Source: Nemania diffusa
Taxonomy: Eukaryota; Ascomycota; Sordariomycetes; Xylariales; Xylariaceae
Reading direction: 5' to 3'
Length of the DNA stretch: 64,000 nucleotides
Assembly (NCBI GenBank): GCA_038501195.1
Contig: JBBPUQ010000005.1
Location: forward strand, 2,356,001 to 2,420,000
A model generated the notes under the pieces. That model was not told the DNA's origin, did no database searches, and worked only from the letters and a program-made list of their open reading frames with translations. The first letter of the stretch is position 1. Each line of letters opens with the position of its first letter. A program made the translations under genes and the position numbers. Below, in pieces: positions 23,319 to 33,901 of the stretch.

Positions 23319-23390
23319 GGTTTCCTGGTGTAATGGTTATCACTGTGGATTTTGATTCCACCGATCTGGGTTCGATTCCCGGGGAGACCT
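23319..23390 (+). tRNA. tRNA-Gln (anticodon TTG)
   Basis: A 72-nt cloverleaf: acceptor GGTTTCC/GGAGACC (one T-G wobble), anticodon stem GTGGA/TCCAC closing the loop TTTTGAT with anticodon TTG at 23352-23354, and T arm CTGGG-TTCGATT-CCCGG. No intron is present. The B-box GGTTCGATTCC is intact and the discriminator base is T. It reads CAA codons. Confidence 0.95.
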
Positions 23391-23392
23391 AA

Positions 23393-23464
23393 TCCGGTAT
23401 AGTGTAACGGCTAACATATCGCGTTTTCACCGCGGGGCTCGGGGTTCGATTCCCCGTACCGGAG
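23393..23464 (+). tRNA. tRNA-Glu (anticodon TTC)
   Basis: A 72-nt cloverleaf: acceptor TCCGGTA/TACCGGA with G discriminator, anticodon stem TCGCG/CGCGG closing TTTTCAC with anticodon TTC at 23426-23428, and T arm CGGGG-TTCGATT-CCCCG. No intron. It begins only two bases after the tRNA-Gln. Confidence 0.96.
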
Positions 23465-23494
23465 TAAATGATTGGAACTTGGATAAGAATTAAG

Positions 23495-23499
23495 TTTTT
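23495..23499 (+). terminator. RNA polymerase III T-run terminator for the tRNA pair
   Basis: TTTTT lies 31 nt after the tRNA-Glu end. There is no T run between the two tRNAs, so this would end a joint Gln-Glu transcript. Confidence 0.75.
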
Positions 23500-25643
23500 G
23501 CTCTCTTCAGGCTTGACTCTTCTCAGCTATTTTGTATAATTCATCTTTGGCCACTACCTATAGCAAACCCCGCATTCATTCCTTAACACTTGAGTTATCG
23601 TTCGGTGGCTTAGTGTATTTATTAATGTCATCGTTATTATTATTACTCCATGATACTAATGACCTAAAGAAAAGCCTGATCAGACTCGCAAGGCAACCAC
23701 TCCCTTCATGCACCCCTTATCTAGATCGTCTTCACGATCGGGGATCCCATTCCGATCAGCTAAAGCCACCTAGTTAATCGCATTGAGCCCGCATTCGGCC
23801 ACTGTATCCTCGTCGGTCTTGTCGAAAACAACAGCTAATATGGCTAGGGAGGAGATGGAACGTGCTCGCTAGATCTTTAGAATCGAGCAAATAGGGAAGG
23901 AGTCCAATTTACTGCGATGTGATCAACATAGGCTTATCTTGTTGTCTAGAACGAGATTATGTTAGCGCTCAAGCTTCTATGTTTATCATACTACGAGCCT
24001 TAACTTGATGAAGGGTTATAATCGTAGAGGGATTGCTGATGTATTCGAAATACTCCGACTGGCTATCCGCCATATTGGAAATTTGTGCAGCTCCATCATG
24101 AATACGATGTATTAGAGTTTCCATTCTCTAACCACGTGGCGTGAGTAGTGCATAGTTTCTTCTTATTTCCCACTAGATGGTTGTATATATTCATTACAGA
24201 AGAGTTAATGAAGCACAAAAGTTATGAACGCAAGGAATGATCTTCTTCATAGATTCTATGTTTGATGCCGTCAGCAAGAGAAGTCGTATATAGCTTACTG
24301 TGTATATGCCACATAAACAGATTTCCTCTATATTCACTGCCATCAAGTGACTCCGTAGGTGACGCAGGTTTATTTTGATGAGACGTTAGTGACAATATGC
24401 GCCTCAGCCTCAAGGCTCAACCCGTGGAGGCAATGTGATAGTGCAACAATATTTGGATTAAATGGTTCTTCCCCACGTGGAAATAAAATAGTGGAACAAG
24501 ACCGCGTCTCAACACTTGTCATATCCGGGGGAATAAGATTCCGATCTACGGCGGTGCATTACGTAGGTGCGTCGTTCTCGTGGAGATATACGTGCAGGTC
24601 TGGAGCTATGCGGCCGGGCTAGAATCTATGGTAGATAGACCTGTTTCCCATTCGTCATTCGTCTTCAAGAGCCTTTGCCTCACGGCAAATTAGGGCAATG
24701 GGCCTGCTCCAACCAACCTCAACGTCGTATTGTTTAAGTAGGTAGTGTGAGGTCTTGATGACCTGCATGACGGCCAGCAAGTTCCAATTCCAATAGGTAG
24801 TTGACTAATGGTCTATGCATGCATCTAAGAATGGCAACAAGAGTGGCACTCCGTGAGGCGGTACCGACACACTCAGCATGCGAGGCTGGAGACGTGGCAC
24901 CATTGCGACACCGCGACGTGCGTGAAGCAATGTGTAGATGCCCGATTGCTACAACCCACGAAGACGACGGAGCCCAACGTGAAGGTATATGAAGACCGAT
25001 GGTAGCTATGACGAGGCTCCTATAACTTCTAATGTACCTGAGCCAGAAACGTGCCTATGAAAGACGTTTCTGCTGGTCTCACCGAAGCCGATTGTCCTAT
25101 CGAGACCGAGTTGTTGCAGCAGCGAAGGATCACACGCACATATCGGCCCTCCGTTGCGTGCAGTAATAGGTACGTAGGTATGCGTAAGTAAGCCTGCCTA
25201 GCCGACATTTTCACATGCCGTATAGGCAGCTTATCTGCCGACAGCACCACATACCAACTGATACCGACTACAGTGCTGTCCACAGCTAACTATTTGCTGG
25301 GGTATCAGATGGAGGTTCCTATCAGGGCCATCAGCACCAATCCCTCCGACCCATGGCGGTGATCCTATGGCGCACTTAGGAAGACGATCGATGCAAGCCA
25401 GGTGTGCATTGCTGGGACAAGGCGTCGATGCGGGTTAGGGGTCAAGCTGCTTGAGGCAAGCAGAACGTTGGAGCTTCTCGCCTCGATTATGCGAGGGTTT
25501 TCCCATCTTTGTATTCCGAGTGTTGCCCGGTGCCTACTTAGATGACCGAGGAGAGAGCTTCGGTGAGAGAATGGGAAATCTTCATTCGTCAACAGACAGG
25601 CATTGGATTTGGATTGGTCGATCGGGCTTCACAGATTTCTAGG

Positions 25644-26015
25644 TGTCTGCTGTACCTACCCACCTACCTACCACCTACCTGCCCACGCAACGGTGCCTTA
25701 GGAACCTACAGTGCCTAAAGTACTACCTCCATCAGTCGAGATGTAGGCAGGTAAAGGTCAGGTAGTACCTAGTAGTTAGTCTACGGTAGAGCTGACGGCG
25801 AGGTGTTTAGAAGGATTCCCTACCTACCTGCGAAGATGACCTGCAGCCTACCTACCTACCTACAGGTACAGCTGTGGGGACTCCCCCAGAAATGGACCAC
25901 TGCACAGAAACAGAGCTGAACCGGGGGCTTGCTTGGGGGGGTCTACTGTACGTGCTCAATGCCTACGGCGCTACGCCTACAATAGATACCTACCTACTGC
26001 TTAGGTAGGTAGGTA
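25644..26015. repeat. Large TACCTA/TAGGTA cluster
   Basis: The densest island of CCTA/TAGG tetramers in the window, with ACCTACCTACC and GGTAGGTAGGTAGG blocks in both orientations, separated by unique sequence. Mixed orientation would let it fold on itself. Confidence 0.75.
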
Positions 26016-26512
26016 GGTAAGCCGCCTCGTTTTCTGGGGCCCACCACCTATCGCCTATCGGGGGTTTTATCCTATTGCTGCCTCCAAATCCAACATCAGA
26101 GCCGCATGGCTCTGACTCAATCGATTACGCGTGGTCCCGAGCAGACCGGAAAGGTTGCTACGATACTGGCAAACTGCATATACCTACATATATGTACTTG
26201 ATCCATCCCGTACGACGTGGTGTGGAAGTGGAAACGGACTTCGTACGGCCGCCTGCCGCTTGGCTTGGTGTCGGTGTCGCTGTGAACAGCTGGACTAAAT
26301 CATGACAGAAGAATAAGAAAAAATAATACGAAACGCCAAAATTGCTTGGCCGAGCAGATCGGCTACCCCCACCTCAGCAGCAAGGACCTAGGAGCTATGA
26401 GAATATGAAGGCAACCATACGCGCAGGAAGGGCCAGATTGCCAGGTTGCCAGGTTGCCGGGAACACTACCTCCCTCCTATCCTATCTACCTGAAGTAGGC
26501 GACCGGCCAGGC

Positions 26513-26560
26513 ATACACACATACACACACATACGCACACATACGCACACATACACACAC
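26513..26560. repeat. Compound AC / ATACGC microsatellite
   Basis: About 48 bp of ACAC units interrupted by ATAC and ATACGC units, a compound simple-sequence repeat. Confidence 0.85.
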
Positions 26561-26577
26561 TAGGTATCTCGAGTCAG

Positions 26578-26630
26578 CCCTCCCTCCTCCCTCCTCCCTC
26601 CTCTTCCTCCTCCTCCTCCACCTCGTCCTC
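26578..26630. repeat. CCTCC polypyrimidine tract
   Basis: About 50 bp of CCCTCCT and CCTCCT units, entirely pyrimidine over most of its length. Confidence 0.8.
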
Positions 26631-28161
26631 ATTAATACCATCGTATCGTTACCCGCTGGTCACAAGCTGCCAAGTGGTGTATGGCAATGCATCGTTATGT
26701 GGCGGCTGTGTCGTATCGATCTGTGCCCTTCAGACAACCCAACTGGCACGCGCTGCGTCCCAACCTCGGACCCTAAGTCCCTGTTGACCTGACGTAACGC
26801 GCGCGCGCCGTTATGTATATGCCCCTCTTCGTGGCGTAGCACTTGATGGGATACCTGCCTACAATCGATAATCTTGTCTAGAGTATGAGAGAAGTGCCTA
26901 CGAGATACAGCTGTGCCACCGGTTGTCATGTACTGAACCTACCCCAGCTTTGTTTGGTCTATGCTACGTACAAAATATGCTGCATATAGGTAGAATACCT
27001 CCAAGAAATCCTCCGAGGCGCCATTTACAACCCAATGTCTAGTATGAGTCGGCTCAGTCCAATTACACTTATTCTCCTCCCACCAAGAAAAAACTGCACT
27101 TCAGACTTCAGACCCTCTAGCCGGCAGTCCTCTCCAAGTCCTATCGACACTTATGCCAGCCCTACTTGAAGCCCCGGAAGGGCACAATTGGGTCTCCTTG
27201 GGCTGTCGATTGGGCTGGATGCCAACCCCATCGTGATTGGTAAGACCTAGCGATGGAATACAGGATTCGGATATTCCCTTTTTCTAAATACATTTCTCCA
27301 CGGAGGGCCAAAGACTTACTCACCTACACACCGAAGGTAAACTGCCGACAGGCATTTCGGGCTAGTCTATAGGTTGAGCTCAGACGTGTGCTGCGAGAGT
27401 CGGCCTTCGACTTCTACTATTGGTATCGCGATATGTATGCGTAAAGCATCCTTCAACGCGCATTAGCGCTTTTTTTGTTCACCGTCATCTCGATGCGTGG
27501 CTCTGCTTGCTGCCCGTCCAGTAGCAGTACAGCGATCATCTTATCAACAAGGCGATGAGATCTTAGTTCTCGTAGAACCATGTTAGGTTACCTTAACAGG
27601 TTGGTAGGTAACCCGTCTTATTCTTTCTCCCTTTTGGTTATCGAGGGAATCTCGGAAACTCTTCCGTCTAGTCTGGTCTGGTCTGTATATCCCGTGAAGT
27701 TGTCAGTAGTCACCGTCCGCCTCACCATATCTGATTCTGCATTTTTAGCCTTGCCATGGACCTATGACCAAGCAATGGGAGCTTCTCGGTGGCAGGCTGG
27801 CTGCTCATGCCCCCCCTTCATGTATTAAGGTAATAGGTGTCCCAGTATTTCAGCACACATCAGCATTTCTATCCTGTATCACCAAATCCCATCTATTTTA
27901 CCGCCCTCAGCCACGCACCGCTGCCCTTGAAGATTCTTACCATCCTAACTACATCGAGTTCCTGCTTTCATCCAGTGAATTTACCCCCGCTGAAAACACA
28001 GCTGCCCGCTCTTCGCTCCGAGGTCAGCGACAACTCTAAAAGAGACAAGCATTAATAAGCTTCATAGTGCATGTTTAACACTCTCGTATGAAGACCCCGG
28101 AACACATGCCGGTAGTCTTTTGAGTCCATCCGCCATACTGGTTCAAAACCCAACCACTACT

Positions 28162-29161
28162 ATGAGCCAGTTATTTGAACAACGCTTCTTATACAACCAG
28201 GACGGGTTCTACCCTCCACAAAGCCCAGGTTCGTCAGAATGGACGGTTAGTTCTAGTGCCGGCACGCCCATGTCCCGGGAGCCTTCTGGAGAGAGCTCGA
28301 TTACGTCGTGCAGCAGCGAGCTGGTAGAGACCCCAAGCTCGGAATACGGAGTATATAGTTCTGCTTGGTCCTCTATGCCCTTGGATAATCACGATTATCT
28401 ATGGTCGCCCTTATCCGATCCTAATAACGACATTGCCTTCTCCCATATGAGCTATAATCCTCCATATATATCTAATCTCGAATCCATTGCCGGCAATGAA
28501 AACGACTACAATACCAGCGGCCAAAACAACTGGTGGGACTATTATGACTTTATCGCCATGGTAGACCCTGGTCAGCAGGCTTACTGGAAGTTGAAACCAG
28601 GTCTCAGACCTACAGCTCAGCACCCAGCGACGAGGGCCGCAGAGGATATATCTGCCATGGTGTAAGTTAGGCTTGCTTCGCTCCCCCTAACTATGTAATT
28701 CGCTGCTAAAAGAACTCTCATAAAGTCCACGCCCCCAGACAAACGATGGCGTGTATGTCTGTCTGGAGAAAGAGTGCACGAGGAGCTTTCGCCGGAAGGC
28801 CGATCTTGAACGGCACTACAGCCAGCGCCATACACCTGCCGACAAGAAGCCAAAATTCCCGTGTGACTGGAAAAGGTGCCAGCGGTCTAGGGACCCTTTT
28901 CATCGCAGGGACCACCAGCGCGACCACTTTCGAGATTATCATTGCGAGGACCTCATTCCGCGCCGCGGCTCCTCAGGTAGGGAAGATGAGAAATGGTGGG
29001 ATAGTCGCACACTCAAACCCGAATGGTGGCGCTGTGCGCGTTGCCTGACGCGTGTCAAGGTCGAGGAGCATGGCTATACTTGCTCGGCATGCGGAACTAG
29101 CTGTGAGACGCAGAGACAATACTACAGAACTCGCGAAGCTAAGCTACGCAGCTCGGCTTAG
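28162..29161 (+). CDS. C2H2 zinc-finger protein (putative transcription factor)
   Basis: Predicted 311 aa from exons 28162-28661 and 28726-29161. The N-terminal half is Ser/Pro/Tyr-rich and disordered. After the intron comes a C2H2 finger (YVCLEKECTRSFRRKADLERHYSQRH, C-x4-C-x12-H-x4-H). A second atypical finger follows (FPCDWKRC ... DHFRDYH, C-x4-C-x14-H-x4-H), with the DHxRDHFRDYH block common in fungal proteins of this type. Two Cys pairs come last (CARC and CSAC), a probable zinc ribbon. Two splice choices keep the frame: GTAAGT at 28662 with AAAG ending at 28725, or GTGTAA at 28660 with CCCCAG ending at 28738. I use the first for its better donor. The first ATG in this frame is at 28162. 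Targets are unknown. Confidence 0.82.
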
Positions 29162-32100
29162 CTTGGTTTAACTCAGCTCCTCGCCTTCAGCTGGGTGTAT
29201 TATCCTGCTTATGGAGTGTGGGTATGGAACTCAGAACATGGCTAATTCATAGAAAGCCTAGTTTCTTTTTTTCCCTATGATTTGCACCGCCGCTAAACCG
29301 CATCTAACATCAGAGTCCTACTTATCTGACACCGGAAAAGAAAAGAAAAATAACAAAACCAGCAAGAAATCATACGACAGAAACTTCTCGGGATGTCAGC
29401 AACTCCCAATACAGCAACTGCATCCCGTCTAGAGGTCAAGATTTCACTACATTTACCACTATTCCTCTATGGGTTCTTGGGGCGTTTAGTCATTGGGAGC
29501 TGGCATAAGCAACGTGTGTATATGCGGACAACGAACGACGACGTTATGTGCGACATACCGGTAGGCACTCTATTGTGTGGGGGAAAACTGAACCCTGCGC
29601 CGCAACGCCGCAGCGTCGCAACAAAAAAACATGGGGTTTCGGACGGGGTAGCCAGGCTGCTTTTCTGTTTCGCCGGTGCTCTTATTTGCTTATGTTTGAC
29701 CTACTTGTTTGTTTCGCTCCTCGATTACCTTCTACATTCATCCATACACGCATGCTCTACATGCTTATCTGATGTCGGTTGGGTGTTGGGATGCACGAAG
29801 AAAGCCATGTTCTTTTCCTAGACCTTTTTTTTTGGTTCCAGCATTCTGCAGGCCTCCGAGTATCTTTCCCGTCCTGAATCTGTTATCATTCTTATTATCA
29901 TATGTTGTCTTAATCCATTACACTTCATATCACATCGCCTAAGGGCCGGGTCACTTATCTTCACTCTTTCCTACCTTTGCTATCTGTACTGTATCTCCTG
30001 TTCTCTCTCCAGCGAGGCCCGATCCTTCCATCGCCTCGGGTGAGACGACACCCGGAGGTTTTCTGTCATGCACCTTGCATGTCCCTTCGTTAGCGTTTTG
30101 TGTCTGTACCACGGGGCGGAGGCGAAGGCGCGCATGCTGATGCACTGCGATGTGGCGTATGATTGGTCGGCGTGTAAGATCGAAGAAAGGTGGGAAAAAC
30201 ACCTGGGGCGCGCACCATATTGCGTACACACACGGACACCATAGACGGACTACGGGGATACCATAGAACTCTTTGTTATTTCTTATTGCATTCTTTCCTT
30301 TACATCCTTCCTTTCGTCTATGTTCACTCCTCCTGGTCCCCCCGCAACCTTTTTGTCATTCTTCAGGTAGATAGGAGTCTCGGTCACCGGAGTTGTTAAC
30401 TGTAGGCAGAACGGTTCATCATGGATCGTGTGGCCCCTGCTCGTTTCGAGTTAGACAGGCTGTGAGGCCCGATCAATCGGCGTTGGTTGAGTTGGTTTTG
30501 TTTTGTTTTCGTTTTGTTTTTTTCCTACGTTTGTCCGTCTGCCTGCTTATCTCCCCAGGCCATGCAGCATTGCGCAGATCAGAACATTGCGTCAATGCAT
30601 TAGGCAGATAGATATGTTGTGCATACGCATACCTGCACTTTAAAGAAACTGCAACAATGCCCGATTGTCTACCGGCATACCGGCGGCAGTAAATGTAGTT
30701 CGAACATGACGGCTCAAGATTTGCGAGCGAGAACCGACAAATCTCAGTTAGCCCTCATGGTACACAGCAGCGCGTCTGCATATGGCGGTGTTTGATAGGA
30801 TTCGGAGTCATGGGTCCATCAAAGACCTATGGTAGGATGAGGTGCTTAATTATCAAGCCGTTTCCATTCCTCGGATCCTAGAATGCAACGGTATAGCATG
30901 TTAAATAAAATAAAGGCTATGCATCCTTTTAATAGTGCTAGTTGTTACAAGCTGACTACCTTTTGTGAAGCTGTACCCCTGATGCTTTGATGCTGTCGGT
31001 GTCTTTGGTGATCGGCGTACTACGGGTGCCTAGAGCAATGTGTATACTCCTATAGAGCCTAACCCGAGCGGAAGGACGAGGCTGCATCAATGGAACATCG
31101 GTTTGATTATTGTTGTTTAGATGATTGTAATGATGCCGGAGGGGAGGGCTCGAAGAGGGTTATAGTTGACTACGCAACGAATGAATGGTATGAGCAACCG
31201 CTTGCTCCTTGTTGGGCATATACTCTGTTACAGAGGATTATATTAACCCGCTACTTACGGTTACCGAACGCTCGCTTGGTACTCGGGAAATTCCAGTCTT
31301 GTTATCTAGACGTAAGTCAGAGTAACTCCCGCTAGATGTGTATTATCGAATGTAGCCTGAAGCTAAAGTCATAACCGAGAAGGCGAGCAACTCGCCGGAG
31401 CGCATAGCCAAGCCCACGCCAACGTACCAATATGTGATGTAACCTTTGTGCAGGGCATTTGTTCACCAGCTTGTGGCATGTGATGTTCGCCAAGTCGAGG
31501 TTCAACGAACGTCTGTTTGCATTACCACGTTGAGACCTTATAGAACTTCGAAACGCCCTTTCAGACTCGTGTGTAGCAGAGATAGCTAGGATGAGCTTTA
31601 CTCGGTCGTGGGGCCAGGCTCCCTCAAGTCAGCGATACCATCTAAAGCGATCCAAGGCCAGTCTATCTAGATGAACCTCAGGCCCGGAATAATAAAAATG
31701 CTAATGGGGCCCCTTATAGTTAGTTGAAACTCATCACGAACGAACGCTTTCTGAGCATATTCCACTAGCGGACCGTGGTTTTGAGGTGTCGAATATTACA
31801 TTAATAGTAGCTGAGTGTGATGAAGACAATGCTGTCTAGACCTTCGGCTCGTAGAGTTGATATCAGCTTAAGCGCATTAGCATATAACTAAGAGTAGAGA
31901 ATGGATGGATGCGTATGAGTTGTGTCTGCACTCTCGATGTTGTAATACGCAAATTGAGGGCCAGCTTTTGGCAAGCATATCGCGGGACCGCTCGCATCTA
32001 ACGCCACATGTGAAAGTTTACCTACTCTACGTTTTTTCTTTAATGATAGTAACCCTAAAATACGAAGACTGCTTCCTATTCGAATTTGCCATGATTGAGA

Positions 32101-32703
32101 CGGGGTCTGGGGGGGCGGTATGATTATGTGACATCAATATATAATAAAGAGATAACGTCTGGATTTTTAGTTCTACGATCACCCGAGTCAATTTTGCTGC
32201 TAAAGGACCTCCCAAGGTTGTCTCTAGTCCCAGCGACCGTGCAAGTAAGAGAGCACAGAAGCGCCCGACGGGTTGCTCATCTCCTGTAAAGCTATCTAGG
32301 CACGGCCCAATCACCTGATCTCTGCTGAAGTAGAAAGGCTACTGCAAGCCATCGATCTGACTTGTCAGGGCACTCCCTACCGCAAATAACACACTGGCGG
32401 GGATGTATGGACACCATATATCAAATCGATATCTTTTTTTCGACGATAGGTAAGAGTGAGTAAATGTCTGGGAACCTGAGAACCGAGGCGCATACTATAG
32501 AAAAGGGCGGGAAGCAACACACGTGACATGCTGCAGTCTGCTAGCCATCCAAAACGAAGCGGGGGAGACGGGAGATGGTAGGCGGGGGACGAAGGAACAC
32601 GGGCCAAGCACATGCGGTAATACAGGGTGAAGATATAGAGACTCAGGGATTATTAAATTGAAGCCAGTATCAAATTTCATCCGAACCGTTCCCCAAGTCG
32701 CAA
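29162..32703. other. 3.5-kb region without a supportable gene
   Basis: It contains the 3' flank of the C2H2 gene and the 3' flank of the peroxiredoxin gene, with pyrimidine-rich patches (about 29820-30010, 30280-30370). Open frames at 29393-29821, 31090-31335 and 32027-32314 show no domain and overlap frames on the other strand. A non-coding RNA or a poorly conserved gene cannot be excluded. Confidence 0.5.
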
Positions 32704-33534
32704 TTATTTGGCGGACTCCTCGGCGACCTCTCCAGCCTTCTTCTCCTCCGTGGCTTGTCCATTAGTGGGCTTGCCGGCGACCGGTTCCTCTTTCGTAGCC
32801 GAGATGCCGCCAGCTGCGACGAGCTTCTTGACTGCATCTACAGTACCGGCGGGGCTGCCAGGTTCCGCAAGTAGAATTTTACCAGTCTTGTCCACTACGA
32901 AAACGCCACGCGTCGTACCCTTGGGCGTCTTCTTGAGCCCAATAGCCCCAATCAAGGTGGCGCCTGGGTCGCAAAGAAGCGGGTATGGTAGATTCTGTTT
33001 AGTCTTGAAGGTGGTGTTCGCCTTGGGCGAGTCTGTGGAAAGACCATAGACGAGGAGGCCCTCCTTGGTGAGATCCGTGTAGGAGTCTCGGAACAGACAG
33101 ACTTGATTGGTGCCTGCGCATGTCGTCAGCTATCGACGTCCGCGCGTAACTCGATCAAAGGTGTACTTACAGCCTGGCGTAGAAGCCTTAGGGTAGGTAA
33201 AGAGCACGACGCCGTTAGTGCTCTCGTCGACGAGGGCCTTCAGGGTTGTCTTTGCGCCGTCGTTGGTCTCGACTTCGCCACCAAACCCGTCAAGAGAAAT
33301 GACACCGCCGACGACGGGCTTCCCTGGCTTAGGAGAGCCATTGGTCTCGGCAGGTTTTGCGGCGGCAGCGGTGACGGCGCTTTTGGCGCTTGCCTTGACC
33401 TTGGTCGCTGGCTTTGCGACCTTCGCGACCTTCGCGACCTTTGCGACCTTTGGGGCCTTGGACTGCTTCTTAGCAGGTGGCTCAGGCGCGGGCGCGGGCG
33501 CAGGCGCCTTACGCTTCCGAAGCTCAACGGGCAT
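32704..33534 (-). CDS. Nuclear peroxiredoxin, Dot5/BCP-PrxQ type
   Basis: Predicted 257-aa thiol peroxidase that reduces hydroperoxides with thioredoxin. Exons (minus) 33534-33171 and 33113-32704 with a 57-bp intron that splits the catalytic Cys codon. The spliced active site reads STPGCTNQVCLFRD: peroxidatic Cys122 and resolving Cys127, the C-x4-C spacing of atypical 2-Cys BCP/PrxQ enzymes. The N-terminal ~70 residues are Lys/Ala/Pro-rich, with a basic cluster AKKQSKAPK and four KVA units, consistent with nuclear localisation as for yeast Dot5. The C-terminal tail is also low-complexity (Glu/Lys/Ala). The gene is divergent from the isocitrate dehydrogenase gene; a shared oxidative-stress role for the two is only an inference. 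Confidence 0.93.
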
Positions 33535-33860
33535 AATAGTGCAGCAGCAAGGAGCTCAGAGCTAAGGAAAAGCGAGTAGATATTAGGATTAGAGGATCCG
33601 ATAGCAACCGGCACAAGTTAGAGAGTGAAAGCAGGAGAATGAGAGTCGAGTATGATGAGAGGAGAGAGGAGGGAAAGCTGGGTACACGTCGACTCGGCTT
33701 CGACTCGGTCAGCAGTAAACAAGCATATTGGGCGGGCAAAGCAAAGCAAAGCGAAGTAGGTAGGTACTGTAAAGCAAGCAAGAAAGCAAGCAAGCAAGCT
33801 ACGGGTATGCTGTACAGGGGGTTCTCTAGTCTAGCCTGAGCGCCTGAGCGCCTGAGGAAT

Positions 33861-33901
33861 GGGAGGTGGGAGGTGGGAGGCGGGAGGTGGTGGGAGATGG
33901 G
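33861..33901 (+). repeat. G-quadruplex-prone GGGAGGT repeat
   Basis: Six GGG runs separated by short loops (GGGAGGTGGGAGGTGGGAGG...). It lies about 330 bp upstream of the peroxiredoxin start, on the strand opposite to the gene's coding strand. Four or more GGG runs with loops under 7 nt meet the usual G4 rule. Confidence 0.7.

Larger units (their letters stand above)
23500..28161. other. 4.7-kb gene-poor region
   Basis: I find no supportable gene. Content: A/T-rich unique sequence to about 25.6 kb, a TACCTA/TAGGTA cluster (25644-26015), an AC/ATACGC microsatellite (26513-26560) and a CCTCC tract (26578-26630). The last few hundred bases are presumably the promoter of the downstream C2H2 gene. 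Open frames such as 24359-24622, 26075-26305 and 27580-27828 lack domains. Confidence 0.55.

Noticed and set aside
26075..26305. 76-codon frame near the TAGGTA cluster
   Set aside because: Random-looking sequence between simple repeats, not supported by any motif.
31090..31335. 81-codon frame in the 29-32 kb gap
   Set aside because: No recognisable domain, no codon bias and no splice partners extending it; not enough to call a gene.
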